In this document: positions 14,501 to 29,300 of the stretch, one piece after another
Layout: the number at the start of each line of letters is the position of its first letter
Numbering within the stretch: the stretch's first letter is position 1
NCBI GenBank assembly: GCA_022419385.1
Contig: JAJUBI010000007.1
Span: 33,768-97,767, forward strand
Direction: 5' to 3'
DNA: 64,000 bases
Source of the DNA: Paraconiothyrium sp. Pb-2020
Taxonomy: Eukaryota; Ascomycota; Dothideomycetes; Pleosporales; Didymosphaeriaceae
Program-made: the position numbers and the translations under genes
The notes under the pieces: model-generated
Told to the model about the DNA's origin: nothing
The model's database searches: none
The model's input: only the letters and a program-made list of their open reading frames with translations

Positions 14501-17500
14501 CTATACAAAGCCTATAGACAGAATATACCTCTTAGAAAGCCTATAGTATAAATTCTAAAGCCTCCTAAATTATTTAATTGTAGTAAATACTAACGCTTTA
14601 ACTAAGAAGACTATAGAGAAGGCTAAGAGTTAAGAAATAACTCTTTATTATAAAAAAGAGAAGAAAAGGTATAGTAGTAGAAAAAATCTAGAATAATAAA
14701 TATATACTTTTATCTATAAACCTATAAAATGCCTAGACAGAAAAGCCTAAGAGGCCAGCAGAAGCTAGCAAATAAAAAGGAAAGAAAAAAAATAGAAAAG
14801 TATAAGCTAGAAAATAAAAAAGCTAAAACTACTAAAAAGCTACTATATAGCTAAGTAGCCTAACTACTACTACTACTATAAGGGCTACTATAATAAGGTA
14901 GGCCACACCCTTACCTATAGGTAGAATAATAGAAGCTAGGGTAAGCCTATCTACTAGAATAAGTATAAAAGGCTAGTAGACTCTCTTTAGAACTAGAAGG
15001 CCTAGTAGAACTAGTAGAACTAGCAGAATTAGCTATAGAAGTTTACCTAAAGATGCTAGTAGAAGAAGTAAGATAATAGTACTTAGTAGAAGGTAGAAAG
15101 ATATATAAATAGCTATTATAAAAAGGTAGCTAACTTTCTATATTATTAATAATCTAGCTTATAAGCTAGTTACTACTAAAAGAAGTTCTTAGCAAAGAAA
15201 GTAGAGAGCTAGAAAGAAAAAAGGTTTACCTAGAAGTACTAGAACTAAGAGGGAAGTAGATAGAATTAGTAAATAGGCTTATAGTTAGATACTATAGTAG
15301 ACCTAGAGATAGAGAAGAGTTACTTCTAAAGAATAGTAGAGGAGAAGATTATATAGAAATATTAAAAGGAAAAGAAGAACTAATAATATAGTTAACCTAC
15401 TAATAATAAGTAAAGCAGCTAAGAGGAGTTATAAAATTAAAAGAAGAACTATTCTCTAAAGGGCTACTATAAGAAAAGTAACTAGTAGAAGTAGTAGAGA
15501 CTATAGGGCTGCCCTAAAAGTAACTTAGAGAAACAGCTAAGTTAGCAGAATTTAGATAGGTAGCACTATAATAGTAAGAAGTTAAAGTTATAACCTTAAG
15601 CCTATAGAAAGTCTTAGTAATACTAGTATTAAGTTACTGCTACTCTAGCGCGTACTAGTAAATATTAGTATAACTTTAGTTAAAATAGCTAGCTAAAAAA
15701 GGTAGGGCTGCAAAAATTAGTAAAAGTAAAAAAGAGTAAAGACTAAGAAAGTATTAAAGTACTTACTTTTACTATACTAGAAGAAGTAGTAAGAATAATT
15801 ACTAGTAATCTAGTAAGAAATATAGGCTCTAGAAAGCAGCAGTTTATTCTAATTATTAATAAACTAAAAATAAGGGCGCTTATTACAGTAGATACTATAG
15901 AATTAATTATTACTAGTATTCTAATAGCTAATATAGTTAATACGCCCTTAATAAGCTGTATAGAGAAAGCTAGAGAGGTAGTACTAATAAATTTTAGAAT
16001 AAGTATTAGCTAAATAATTATTAAAGTACTTATTTTAGTTAGCCTTAGTTCTAGCTGTAAGCAGAGCAGCAGGTTTATAAAAGAGCTAATAAAAAAAAAA
16101 ATTAGACTATTATAGTTATAAGTAAAAGTCTTATTATTAGGGAACTCTTTCTTAATAGAAAAGGCTTAGAAACCTTTAGTAAAAGAACTTAGGTTACTAG
16201 TAAAGTATAAGCCAGCCTTATAAAGCTCTTAGAGAATCTATAAAAGATATTATATAGTATTAATAAAGGTAGAAAGATAAATAAGGACTTAAACTAAAAA
16301 TAGTTAGTCTAAGAATAGATTAGGTAGAAGTATAGAAAGAATAAAAACCTACTCTACTTAAGAAGAGCAGCTATAGTAGTAACTATATTAACTTAAAACT
16401 TCTTAGTATTATAGATAGAATTAGAAAAGCCCTTATTACTATTATAATTATTATTATTACTATCTATACTGCCTGCAGCCGTACTACCTAGGGTAAAGTT
16501 AATTAAGAGAAGAGTCTTTATAAGAAAGGGCAGCTAAAAGTAGATAAGAGAATAAAAAAGGTTAGAAGAAAAAACTAGCAGAGGATAAATAGAGATAAGT
16601 AGAGAGAATAGAAATAGTATAGAAAAGGCTATTAAGACTATAGAGTAGACTATAAAATAAGAGAGAAAGAAAGCTAAAGGTAGAGAAATAGTTTTAAAAA
16701 AGATATAATAAGTAAAAGCTACCTCTAACACTAGAACTAAAGACTAAGAGAGAGTTAGTTATAAGGACTAATAATATACACTAATAAATAACTAGATAAG
16801 TAGTAGATATTAATATATAAGAGAATTAGTAGAGTAGTTGCTAATAGAAATATAGTATTTAATAATAATAAAAGCTATAGCCCTCTTAGCTGTATAGAGA
16901 GTATAGAATGTCTAGTAGTAAGAATAGTAGTTAGAATAAAGAAGGGTAGAATATCTTATACTAAGTAAGACTATAGCTAGGGGAGCAGATATATATATAA
17001 AGAAAGAAAAAAATAGTTAAAGAATAAAAAGACTATATAAATACTAGACATATTTATAGAAGAGACTTTAAAATAGTAAAGAAATTTAAATTATCTAGCT
17101 AAAATACCTAAAAAGGAAAGGAGCTACCCTTTAAAAAAGCTATAGATAGAGTTACTAGTAGTAGCTTTAGATAGTAGAAATAAAAGGTTAAAAGGGAAAA
17201 GTAGAAATAGAGAAAGCTTAGAATAGAAAGCCTAGAGAATTATTACTACCTTATTTATAGCTACTATAGCTATAGCTATAACTATAACTATAGCCTACTT
17301 AGCTCTAGCTATTATAGTAGTTATAAGCTTCTTTAGCTAGGGTATAGATAGTAGCTTACTTAGGTAAATTAAAGTTACTAAAAGTTATTATATAGTAAAG
17401 AGCTCTAGAGAGCTTAGTAGTTATAAAAAGAGAAGTAGTAGTTATTTTTAAGCCTACTACTAAGAAAGTAGAGTAGTAGGCGCCTATAAATAGATTATAT

Positions 17501-19230
17501 AGAGACCTTTACCTAAAAGACTATAAATAGGCTAGAAGGCTAGCTTCTAGTCTAAGAGATAATTAGGTTAGAGCTAGAGAAATAAGAGAACTAAACTAAA
17601 GTATACTAGTAGTAAAATAGGCGCTAGAAGACCCTATACTAGGTAAGAAGTTAGGTATAAGGTTATTCTTAATACTAGAAATAGAGACTAGGCTGCTATA
17701 AGGGGAGAGCCTAGTATAGGTATACTAATTAAGGGCTAGTAGATAGAGACTCTTAGCTATAGTCTAGAAAAAGTTAGCTAAGAATTTTTAAATAGAATCT
17801 CTACTAGTAAAGAAAAGTCTGCCTAGAAGAGAGGCTAGAAAAGAATAGATAGCTAACTAAAAAGATATTAAAGTTAAGTAAGAAGGGCTTAGATAGTAGG
17901 CTATTTAATTATTAGTAAATAGAAAGAGTAAGAAGATATTAGATCTTACTACTAGTAAAGAAATAAGACTAGTAGTTTTATATAAAATAGGCTGTGCAGA
18001 GGCTATTAAAAATAAGTAAACTAAAGTTATTAATAACCTAGAAATAAAATCTACTATAGTAGTAGCATTTATTATATGTGCTATTATTAGCGCTAGATAG
18101 AATATTATGCCTAAAGTTATAACACCTAGTAATAGCAGCAGTAAATAAGGACAGTAGATAGATAAAGTATAGGCCTTTAGTATTAGAGGTTTTTATTAGT
18201 TATTAAGTATAGTAGCCTAATAAGCTTTAAGAGTTATCTATTAAACAGCTTTAGAATTATAGTATAGAAACTAAAAGAGGGTACCCTCTAGAATATATAT
18301 ATTACTATTAGTAGTAGAAGAAACTCTAAGGTTCTCTCTACTAATAGTAAAGAGGTATAGCTAGGTACTAAAGAGCTACTATAATAGTATAGCTAGTAAA
18401 GGCTTTCTAGTATAAAGTGTATAAATTGTATATTAGCTTAGTATTTAGGTAGACAGCAACTAGAGCAAGTTAGTAAAAGGCTATTAGATAGTAAAGAAAG
18501 AATATTATATAAGAAAAGAAATTAAATTAGCCTAATAAAATTAGTCTAAGAAGCAGTTACTAGTAGGTAATTATATACTATAAGATAAATTATTCTTATT
18601 ATTACCTCTATATAAGAGCCTACTACTGCTACTACTAGAGCCTACTATATTTATAGTAGTACTGCCGGGAGCAAAGTTAATAAAAGGGGTTTTAAAAGGT
18701 ATTAAGAGTAGATTAGACATTGTCTTTAAGTAAGAAAGAGGTAGAAAGAATTAAATAAAAAAAGGCAGAAGGTTACTAAGGGTAGGATATATATAGATAT
18801 ATAGGTAATATTTACCTATATTAGATAGTTTAGAAAGAGAAGACGCAGCTAGTATTAGCTCTTAGTTTTATTTATATTACTAAGTAGGGTAAAGGTTAGA
18901 AATTACTTATAGTTCTATAAGTAGTTAAGTATCTAAGAGCCTTACAGAGGATGCCTTTAAGTATAAAGAGACTAACACTTATAAAGGTAGAGAGGTATAT
19001 AGTAGAGTATAATATATAAGGTAAATGTTTAGTAAGAATAGAGATATATAGGGTAGAGTAGTAGAATAAGAGGCTAATAGGCTCTTAGAATTTATAAAGA
19101 GTAGAAAAAGAGAATTCTTAGACCTTAATATAATAAAAATAGTACCTAGTATTCTAATATAAATAGAACTTTAGTCTAATAACCTCTTAGTGTATAAATA
19201 CACTACTACACTATTTATAGGTCCCTAATC
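14500..19230 (+). other. Unidentified RIP-degraded coding-like stretch
   Basis: This is AT-rich sequence with long plus-strand runs that read as protein if TAG/TAA are taken as altered Gln. Near 14,730-15,700 a Lys/Glu/Leu-rich, probably coiled-coil segment follows an ATG at about 14,728. Around 15,830-16,210 a hydrophobic segment with a LLLGNSFLIE-like block resembles a retropepsin end, and a further run at about 17,900-19,220 has no family I recognise. It could be the gag-protease part of another retroelement or a DNA-transposon gene. The 16,534-16,731 minus-strand ORF inside it looks like composition noise. Confidence 0.5.
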
Positions 19231-22200
19231 TTTTTAACCTTATACTTATTATCTTCTAGCTCTAGCTAAGTCTTAATTAGAGTGTCTAGTAGTGCTAGTT
19301 TTAGAAGGTTTTTATAAAAGATAGTATATACTTTAGTACCTATAGGTAGAAGTAACTTATTTATAACTAGTTCTTTAGTCTTTTATACTTTAAAGGGTTT
19401 TACTCTTAAGTAATCTAGTTTTTTACTTAGTTATTTTATTTTAAAGTTTTTCTTAAATAGGAAAACTTTATCCCCCTTCTTAAAGATTAGTCCCTTAATT
19501 CTTTATTTATTCGTATTTCTAGATGCTAAGAGGGCCTTATAGGTAATTCTATTCTATAGTATAAGGTATAGGTCTCTTATTCTTTAAGCTTTATCTTATA
19601 CTTCTATAAAAATACTTTCTATATTTTTTAGATTCTAATAAGAAACTAGCTTATATTTATAGTTTATATAGTGTAGAGAGTACTCTATTATGCCTAACCT
19701 AGTACTATTATATACTAATTACGCTATAGATAAGAGTTTAACCTAATTATCTTACTATTTATTAATATAGAATTATAGATACTATTCTAGTATCTAATTT
19801 ATATATTTTATCTATCTATTTATTTGTAGGTAGAAGCTTATTAATAGCTTCCTATTTATACCTAGTATGGCTATAAATATATTCTAATATTTAGACATAA
19901 AGAGTTTATCGCAGTTTATAATAAATTTTTTAGGTAAACTATATTTTATAAATAGTAATTATTAACTTTGTAAGTAAAGTCTTCTACTATTATAGATTTT
20001 TCTATAGGCCTAAACTTTACTACCTTAGTAAGTTAATCTACTATTACTATAATAGTATTATATTTACCTAGTTCCTGGCTATAGTAATTTTAGAAGCTTT
20101 ATTATAAAGTCTATTATTATACTTTGCTATAGCCTTTTAGCTGCTAGTAGTAGTTATAGGAGTTTTTAAGGCTTATATCTCTTAGGCTTATTTTTATAAT
20201 GTACTAAATAGTTGCTTATTTTCTTAGTAACTAGTTGTTTAAGTTTTAAAATAGTATATTTATTTATAATATAACGCGTTATTTCTTTAATACCTAGGTA
20301 TCTTTATTCTCTTAATTTATATAGCTTTCTAATTAAGATAGGTGTATATTAGTCTTTTACTAGTATTCTTTACCTATAATCTCTCTAGGTTTTATTAAAA
20401 CTATTCTAAAATAGATTATACTTCTCCCTCTATTTCTTAGAGAGTTATAAGTAGTCTTAAAAGTTATATACCTTAGGTTCTATATACTAGAATAAGGCTG
20501 CTTAAACTTTAATCTTTAGTTAGTTATATTCTAACATTCTATCTTTATATTTTTATAAGATAGTATTATAAAGATTAGCCTTATCTTCTATTAAATCTAA
20601 TCTTTTACTTAAGGCGTCGGCTGCGCTATTAAGAGTTCCTAATTAATAGTAAATTGCAAAGTTAAAGTTTACTAGAAATTCCGTCTATTATACTTGTCTT
20701 TAGTTAAGCTTCTTAGTTATTATAAAGCTAGTAAGGTTCTAGTAGTCTATCTATACCTCTATTTTATAGTATACTTCTATAAGTTATACTTTCTACTATT
20801 TAAAGGTATCTACTACTACTAGTAGTTTCTTATTATAAATATTATAGTTAAGTTCTGCTCCTAAGAACTTCTAGAAATAATAAATACTAGTTTCTATTTT
20901 TATTCTTATTAGTTATAAGAGAATTACTTCTAGTATATAGTCTAATATATTATTTCTACCCTTATAGGCTTCTTTAGATTAAATATTTAGAGTAAAGGTA
21001 CTATAAGAAATATTTTCTTTAACTTTTTAAACCTCTAGTAGTCTTCTATAATTAGCTAATAACCTTATTTTTTTTTCTTTATAAGATCTATTAATAGTGC
21101 TATTATCTTAGAATAGTTCTTAATAAACTTTAATAGAAGTTAGTAAACCCTAGAAAGGATTAGATATCCTTTACTAACTTAGAAACTAGCTATTCTTATA
21201 TAGTAGCTATTTTCTTTAGATCTATAGATACTTCTTTTAAGATAATAAATTCTAGGTACTCTATTTTATAATAAAAACTTATATTTATTTATATAGAAGT
21301 AGTTTATACTTCTTTAGCTTCTTAAGTACTTCTTTATATTTATATACTCTTCTAGCGTTCTGCTAGAATAGATAAGTATATTATTAAGGTATACTATAGA
21401 ATATATCTAAGTATTTATATAAGGCCTTATTAATAACTGCCTAGAATGTATAGGTGTTAGTTAAGCTAAAAGGTATAACTATATATTTATAGAGACTAAA
21501 CTAGGTTCTAAATATAGTCTTTTACTTATATTCTTTTACTATTTATATGGTAATACCTATTTATATATTAAATTTTATAAACTACTTAGTTTCTTAGAGT
21601 CTATCTATAAGCTCTATAATTAATAGTAAGGGTACTAGTTCTTAATTATAGTATTATTTAGCTATCTATAATCTATATAGAGCTGCAGCTTACTATTTTT
21701 CTTAGGTACCTATAATAGAAATACTATAGGGCTCTAACTATCTTAGATATAACCTCTTACTAGGTTCTTTCTTAAGTATTCCCTTAATTTCTATTTCTAA
21801 TCTACTAATATTAGCCTTAGCTATTTAGTTATAGCTTTTATTTTTATCTAGGGAATCTTATAATCTTACTTTAGTAATTAGGAGTTCTCTTCTTAATTTT
21901 CTTTAAAGAGTTCTATAATTTCTTATATTCTAGTAGAATTATGCTTCTCTTTTTATTCTATAGTCTAATTATTATACCTAGATAATTTGCTTATTCTAGT
22001 TTTTCTCTAAATCTTAGCTATTTTTATAGCTAAGATTTCTTAGTTATTATTTAACCTATTTAGGGCGTCTAGGGTCCTAGGTTTTACCTATTATAGTTAT
22101 TAGGTTCTAGTAACTTTTAATATTACTTCTTAGCTCTATATTATTTACTTTACCTAATCTATATTAGGGTTATATTTATTAGCTAATTATACCTATAATA

Positions 22201-23304
22201 GCTTCTAGGCTTTCCTAAATCTATAATAGTAAAGCTATATTAGCTCTTAAATCCCTTAATTTAATAGGTAGTAGTATTATCTCTAGGTATAACTAGCCTT
22301 TACTATAACCTTTAATATTATACTATTAGCTTTTTTAGCTATATAGGCACCTTCTTATCTCTATATAGTAGGTTATATTCTTACTACTCTTAGCGCTATT
22401 AGATATCTATTTACTAGGTCTATTAAACTTTTACTTAAAATTCTCTAATTATAATCTACTTTACTATTTATAGTTTATAGTGCTATAGCTTCTACTCTAT
22501 AAGCCTTTAGAATACTCTTACTAGCTTAGCTCTTACCTAGTAGTTTCTAGTTTTTTAATTACTTTATATTTTATGTAGGTGCCTTTATAGTAGTATTATT
22601 TAAGAGAGAATAGTCTATTCTAGATTATTTAATATTATTCTAAAGGGGTTATATAGTATCCCCTTTCTTTATAGTATCTATTTTTTAACCTTACTTCTAA
22701 GGTGCTATAAGGGTATTCTACTATAGCCCTTCTCTAATACCTTTCTATAGTAAGTATCTAGATATATTTAGATTTCTTATCTTCTTCTTATAGTCTTTAT
22801 AACCTGTTATTATGCACTCCTAGTATAATATAAACTTATAGTTTAATTAGGTAGTCTACTACTATAGATTTCTTCTTACTAAGGTATTTAGATATTCTAG
22901 TTATCTATAATCTATCTATTTCTAGGTTTCTATATAGTCTATATCTTTTCTTATAGGGTATATCTATACACTTATACTATAGGGTTTTATATTATTTAGG
23001 CCCTATAGCCAGTTTCCTGTTAGATACTTTTACCCCTAATAAATAGAATACTATTTATATAGTATATTTTCTAAGATAAGGGCCTATAGTTCTTTTCTAT
23101 ATATTAAACTAATAGATATAGTATTCTCTACTTTACTTATTCTTACTTAGTTAGAAGTATTCCCTATTTCTAGAGTTCTCTATACTATGTTTCTTTAGTC
23201 TTAGTAGTAGGTATAATCTATTATATAGTATTACTAGAACTTAGTTTATATAATTATTCTTAATCCTAAGCTACTAAGTTTAAGTTATATATTTTTCCTA
23301 TTAG
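19230..23304 (-). mobile_element. Third Ty3/gypsy lineage, 3' (pol) part, minus strand, RIP-degraded
   Basis: The element reads right to left. Remnants on the minus strand are a reverse transcriptase with a CIDYRQLN-like block near 21,660-21,700, a YLDDILIYS-like block near 21,370-21,405, and an integrase start of type DFIIKL...IVIVDRLT near 20,030-20,130. A protease region probably lies at 22,400-22,900. The gag half is found on the other side of the insertion at 23,305-30,334. The left edge is set only by the end of the plus-strand coding-like run near 19,220; no LTR was delimited. Confidence 0.75.
23300..23304. repeat. 5-bp target-site duplication, left copy (ATTAG)
   Basis: The five bases directly outside the 5' LTR at 23,305 are ATTAG. 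They are identical to 30,335-30,339 directly outside the 3' LTR. A 5-bp duplication is usual for Ty3/gypsy integrases. Confidence 0.85.
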
Positions 23305-23759
23305 TGTTACGGCTGCTACGCCGCAACGGAATTATGGGAACTAATGTAATAACAGCAGTAACTAGTTAGATTATAAGAACGAGTATTATAATTATAGGTT
23401 AGATACTAAGCATAATATAGATACGTAATTAAGGTTACGTAATTAGATCTATAGATCTATAGGATAGAGCTATAGAGCCTAAATCTATAGAATATATAGA
23501 GCCTATAGAGCCTAGATTAGATAGTAGTATATAGAGATAATAGATTACCACTAGTAATCTCTTATTATTAATCTATAATACAGTTTACTATATTTAGTTT
23601 TCTTATAGAGATTACCCTTAAGTCTTTAGTAATATTTTATTATAGTAATTAATTAACGCTTACCTATATATAACTTCTATAACCCTATACGCTACTTATC
23701 TCTTAATAGAACCCTAACTAGGCTGTGGCTTACTATAGTGTTAAGAAGGCTCTATTATA
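23305..23759 (+). repeat. 5' LTR of chromodomain element copy 2
   Basis: Begins TGTTACGGCTGCTACGCCGC and ends GGCTCTATTATA, 455 bp. It is the least altered 5' LTR start in the window. Confidence 0.88.
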
Positions 23760-23764
23760 CTTAA

Positions 23765-26700
23765 TAATTATATTTTAAGAGTCTCTACAGGTATATACCT
23801 AAGTTACCCTTACTAAATAATAGCTCCTATAGTAAACCAACCAACGTTATTAGACCCAACAGACCTAGTCTAGATAAAGGAACAACTTAACTACCTAAAT
23901 AAAAAAAACTAAAGGCAAAAAGATGCCTATAATAAGTTAGTAAAATAAGTAAAAGTTATATTAGAAAGAAAGGGGGAAGGGGCCAATAAAATAATAAAAG
24001 AATAAATCTAGTAAATGGAACTTAGAATAAGGAGCAGACTCTTAAAACTAGCTAATCTAGAAAAGTTTAATAGGATAAGAACTAAGCTTAGAGGGTTCCT
24101 AGCCTTTATATCTCTCTATTTAGATTTAAATTAAGAATACCTTAGAGAAGAAGATTAGAAAGTGGCTTATATAGTAACCTACTTTATAGGTAAAGTAATA
24201 GACTAGTTTAATAGTTACCTTATAGACTAGAGGACAAACTAACTAGATAACTAAAAAATAGAAACTAACCTTATCTTTATAAGTTATACTTATTTTAAGC
24301 AAAAACTCCGACTAACCTTTAGTAATATTAATATAGAATATATAGCTAAATAGAAACTCTTAAAGCTCTAATAGATTAAGACAGTAGCAGCCTATGTATT
24401 AGTGTTTAAACAGCTAGCTAACAAAGTCTTAGACTATAGGGAATAAGCCCTAATATAGAAGTTCTATAAAGAACTTAAGTTAGATATTAGGTACAAGATA
24501 ATTAGGATAGAGAAACTAATAACTCTATCTATAATAATTAAATAAGCTATCTAAGTAGACAACAAGTTATTCCTATAGAAATAAGATAATAAAGGAGAAA
24601 GCGGATACAGTATAAATAGCTAAAACTATAAAATCTATAATAAAGGGGATCTAATAGTCTTGGATACTAATAAAGAAAAAGGATTAAGTTAGAATATAAT
24701 AAAGAAAAAGTAATATAAGAAAGGCGCTTACTTTAGCTGTAGTAAAAAGGGCCACATCGCCAGAAACTACCTAAATAAAAGCCAGGAAAAGTCTATAAAA
24801 GGTACTAAGAAGGAACTAAAGAAGCCGGAAGCCTTAAAGGAAACTAAAGAGAAACTAGCTAGTAGTAAAAAATATAAGGCTACTTATTAGGCTAAGTATC
24901 CCTAAGATATATATATATTATTATAAAGATAAAAAAGGCACAGGATATTAGCCTATAGAAGAAAGGCTAGCGGTAACTTAAGAAGGCTAAATAATTCTAT
25001 AGCTAGAGAGTAAAACGCCCAGGTCCTAGGATTCTATAATACTAAAGATTCGAAATAAATCTAACAATAATAAGAAGATAGCAACTTAAATAGATTAGTA
25101 AATATACTATTCTAGTTAACTCTAAGAGGGATAACCCTTCTCCTTATTACTAGTATAGAAGGCACCTATATCCCCTAGTAAAAGCGTCTGTATAGGAGGA
25201 ATTAAATACTTCTAGCCTATAGGACTAACATATAAGGTAGCTAGACTAGTTAAGAACTAAAGATATATATAAATAATTAAGGGCTTACGCTTCTATTATA
25301 AGAATTTATATAGGGAAACTATCTATAAGGTTTACAAAAACTAGAAGATCTAGTTCTTATAAAATATAAAGTTTACGCTTTAATAAATGGTGGAATAAAT
25401 ATAGTTCTAGCGAGGGAAATACTAAACAAATAAGAATAGGCCTAGATTACTAATAAAATTAAGTAGGTAGATAAAGCTTACACGCCTTAAGTTATAATAA
25501 AGTACTAGATCCTAATTAGGGAAGAACACTTGATGACTAATAGAAACTAATAAAGGGGATAATTTCTAAATACTAACTAAATACCTAGCGCATTACAAGT
25601 TATTATAGATATATATATATATAGATAACTATCTAATATACCTAACTCTAAAGAGGAAACATCGCGCCTTTCTAATATAGGTAATAGACGACCCCTATAA
25701 TAGCCTTATTCTAAGGGAAAAGTATACAGATAGCACCTAGAAAAAAAGTGTAGGGGATACCTAGTACTAGCCCCTAGACCCCTCTTACTATTAATATATA
25801 AAAGGGCGACCTTAGTATAAATACCCTAAGAATAAGTGCCCTCAGCATATAGCTAAGAAAATATAGACAAAGTATTAGCCGAAAAGCAAAGAAGTCTTAA
25901 GAGGTATATAGGGACTACATATATAATTTAAGGAGAATACTATAGAAAACTAATTAGAGTAATAATTAATAGTAGAGTAATACAGAATTTATCTCTAAGA
26001 AATTTATATAGAATAAAGGACTCCATTACACCTATAAAATAGAAAAAAGGACCCTATTTAATATTAAAGAACTACCTTCTAGAAGCAAATTTATATAGAA
26101 ACTATACTAGAAACCTTTCTATTTAAAGGACTAGTTATTAACAACTTTATTATAGACTTAGCTAAGATAGATAATTAGTAAGATATAATCTAGAAATGCT
26201 ATGGCTAAAATAGGTTAATAACTATCTACTAGGGAACGAAACAAGTTTAATACCTATATTAGCTAGCAGCAAATAAGGAACTTACCCTAGGGATACTAAA
26301 TTAGTACTAGAGGTTTGCAGATATCTTTAATAAACCAGAAGAATACCTCCTAGAACACTAAATAGGACTGTAAAATTAGACTAGAGAAGAAAAATAACCT
26401 ACATAGAAACTAGTATATAAAATAACTAAATAAGAACTTAAGGTTACTAAACATATATTAAGAATAATCTTAAATAGAATATATTTAGTCTCTTGTCTTC
26501 TGCTGCTTATAGAGTTACCTTTATAGAAAAAAAGAATAACCTAGAACTATAGTTCTGCATTAACTTTAGAAAAATAAATACTATTATAATTAAAGATAGG
26601 TACCTATTACCCTTAATTTTAAATCTATAAGACTAACTCTAAAATGCAAAGATTTTTACCCACTTAGATATAAAAAACACGTACTACTAAATTAGAATAA

Positions 26701-29300
26701 AGAAAGGTAAGAAATAGAAAACTGCCTTTAAAATAAAGTTAGGGTTATTTAAGTATAACGTTATACCCTTTAGGCTTACTAACACCCCAGCTATGTTTTA
26801 GAGATAAATTAACACTATACTCTAAGAATATATTAGTAAGTATACTATAGTATACCTAAAAATGTCTTAATATACTTAAATAACAAACAAGACTACTAAA
26901 AGTATATAGAAGAAGTACTAAACTATATAAGTAAAGCTAGCTATATCTAAAGCTTAAGAAATAATTCTATATTACCTAAACTATTTTTCTAGGTTTATAG
27001 TAGAACCTAGAAAGCTTAAGATTAAGCAAATAAAGCTCTAGGAGATTTTAGATTAGGGAAACTAAAAAATATTAAAATATCTAATTCTTCTTAGAATTTT
27101 ATAACTATTGTAGGAAGTTTTTTCTAGACTAGATAAAATAATAGAGCCCCTTATAAGGCTAACAAAGAAAGAAGTACCCTTTAAATAGATAGATAAATGC
27201 TAATAAGCAATAAATTAACTTAAAAAAGAATTTGCTAAGAAACCTATCTTATAAATCTTTAATTTCTGCTATCCCGCTATACTAGAGACAGATATATTAA
27301 ATTTCGCTATAGGAGTTACTTACTGCAGCGAGATCTAGAGATAGATAAAAAGCACCTATACAGCTATTACTTCTAAAAAATATAAAAAGCTAAACTTAAC
27401 TATAATATCTATAATAAAGATATTAGCAATAGTTAAAGTATTTAGGGAATAGAGAACTTACCTCTAAGGAGTAAAATACTAAATACTAGTCTTTTTAGAC
27501 TATAAGAACTTAATAGGATTTATAATAAATAAGGCCCTTATACCCTAGTAAGTAAGATGGGTACAGACCCTATTAATATATAATTTTAAGATTATACACA
27601 CCTAAGGGACAGAAAACCTTTAGACAGATACCTTAAGTAGAAGACCTAACTTATAAGAAAAAGCTAAAGTATTAGGGGCCCTACTTTAATTTAATAAAGA
27701 TAGTACTATTATCTACAATATACTAAAGCTGGCAGTAATAATAGAAACCTAGACTAGTACGTAGTATAACTAGATTAAAAAGGAAACAGTAATTAGTAAT
27801 AAGAATATAAGCTACCTACCTATAGAAATAAAATATAAGAATAATATCTATAAGGTCTTTAATAGAATCTTTGTTCCTGCTAAGATTTAATATAAGTTTG
27901 TAAAATAATTCTATAAGGCACCGGCACACAGCCACTAGGGAATTAAATAGATAATAGAATAACTAATAAGAGACTACTACTTCCCTTAAGCCTAATAAAT
28001 AGTTATAAAAGTTTTACGCGACTGTGCTAACTGCTACTAAAATAAACTAAATAGGTATACACTGTATAGATAACTATAACCTATAGAAGTTTCTAACTAA
28101 CTATAGGGTATAGTTATAATAGACTTTATTATAGGACTACTAAAATCTAAGGACCTAGATAATAAGGTAGAATATAATAGAATTATAATTATTATTAATA
28201 AAGCAACTAAGTATGTATACTTCTTACTATATAAAGAGGTTAGCAAAGTAGAGTATATAGCTTTCTACTTTACTTCTATAGTAATAGTATAATATGAGCT
28301 CTAGATAAAATTATTATAGATAAAATATTTGCTTTATATCTAAGTTCTAGTAAATAGTATTTACCCTTATAGGTATTAAGCACAGCATATTAATAGCCTA
28401 TTATTTATAAATAGATAGGTAGACAGAATAAATAAACTAGATAGTAAAATAGTTTCTTAGGTGTTACCTAAACTATTAATAAAATAACTGGGTAGAATTA
28501 CTCTCTATAGCATAACTAGCCTATAACAGCTTATAATATAGTGCTACTAGAGTTTTACTATTCTTTGTAAACTACAGATTTAACCTAGTAGCCTACTAAG
28601 TACCTAGAACTATAAGGTCTTAGAGCATAGATAGAGAACAATAGGTTAAGAAAATTATATAAATTTACGGCTAACTCTAGTAAGACACTATATTCTATAA
28701 GAAAAAATAGGGAAATATAAATCTTAAGTATAAGCCTACGCCTATACTAGAGAAGAGAGAGAAAGTCTAGCTACTATAAAAAAATATTACTAGTAAACAA
28801 CTATTAAATAAACTAGACTACCTAAAAATTAAACTATACAAGTCTAGAACAAATTACTCTAGTTTTTTTAAATTACAACTTCTAAATAGTATAAAGATAC
28901 ACCTAGTGTTTTATATAGCTCTTTTAGAAAAGGCACTATAGAATGTAGAACCTATAGTTTATAAAGTAGATATATATAAAGAATAGTAAGAAGAGTGGGA
29001 AGTAGTAAGCATTAATAGATACTAACTAGTAAATAGTTAGAGTTACTACAAGGTTAAATGGCTAGAACGCGATAAGAAGGGAAACCTATAAAATAATATC
29101 TAGAAACTAGAAAGTAACCTTAACTGCCCTAAGAAGTTAGAGAAATATTAGCTAAACTAATCTCTTAAAAAAAGTCTAGAAATATTAGACTAAGGGCTAG
29201 ATCGCCTTGCAGTAAACTATAAAGATTACTACTATTAGAGAAGGTATAAATAGTGTCTTAAGAGGCTATTTTACCCTTCTTAGAACTATTCTATAAACTA
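23765..29300 (+). pseudogene. Dead gag-pol of chromodomain element copy 2
   Basis: The domain order is as in copy 1: Gag with a CCHC knuckle, protease, reverse transcriptase, RNase H, integrase, chromodomain. The knuckle here reads more clearly than in copy 1 (SCSKKGHIARN-like near 24,735-24,770). TAG/TAA codons and single-base length differences from copy 1 close every frame. No protein can be made. Confidence 0.8.

Noticed and set aside
16534..16731. Minus-strand 65-codon open frame with a hydrophobic translation
   Set aside because: It lies in RIP-degraded AT-rich DNA. Its Phe/Ile/Leu/Ser/Tyr content is what such composition gives by chance, and the other strand looks coding-like.
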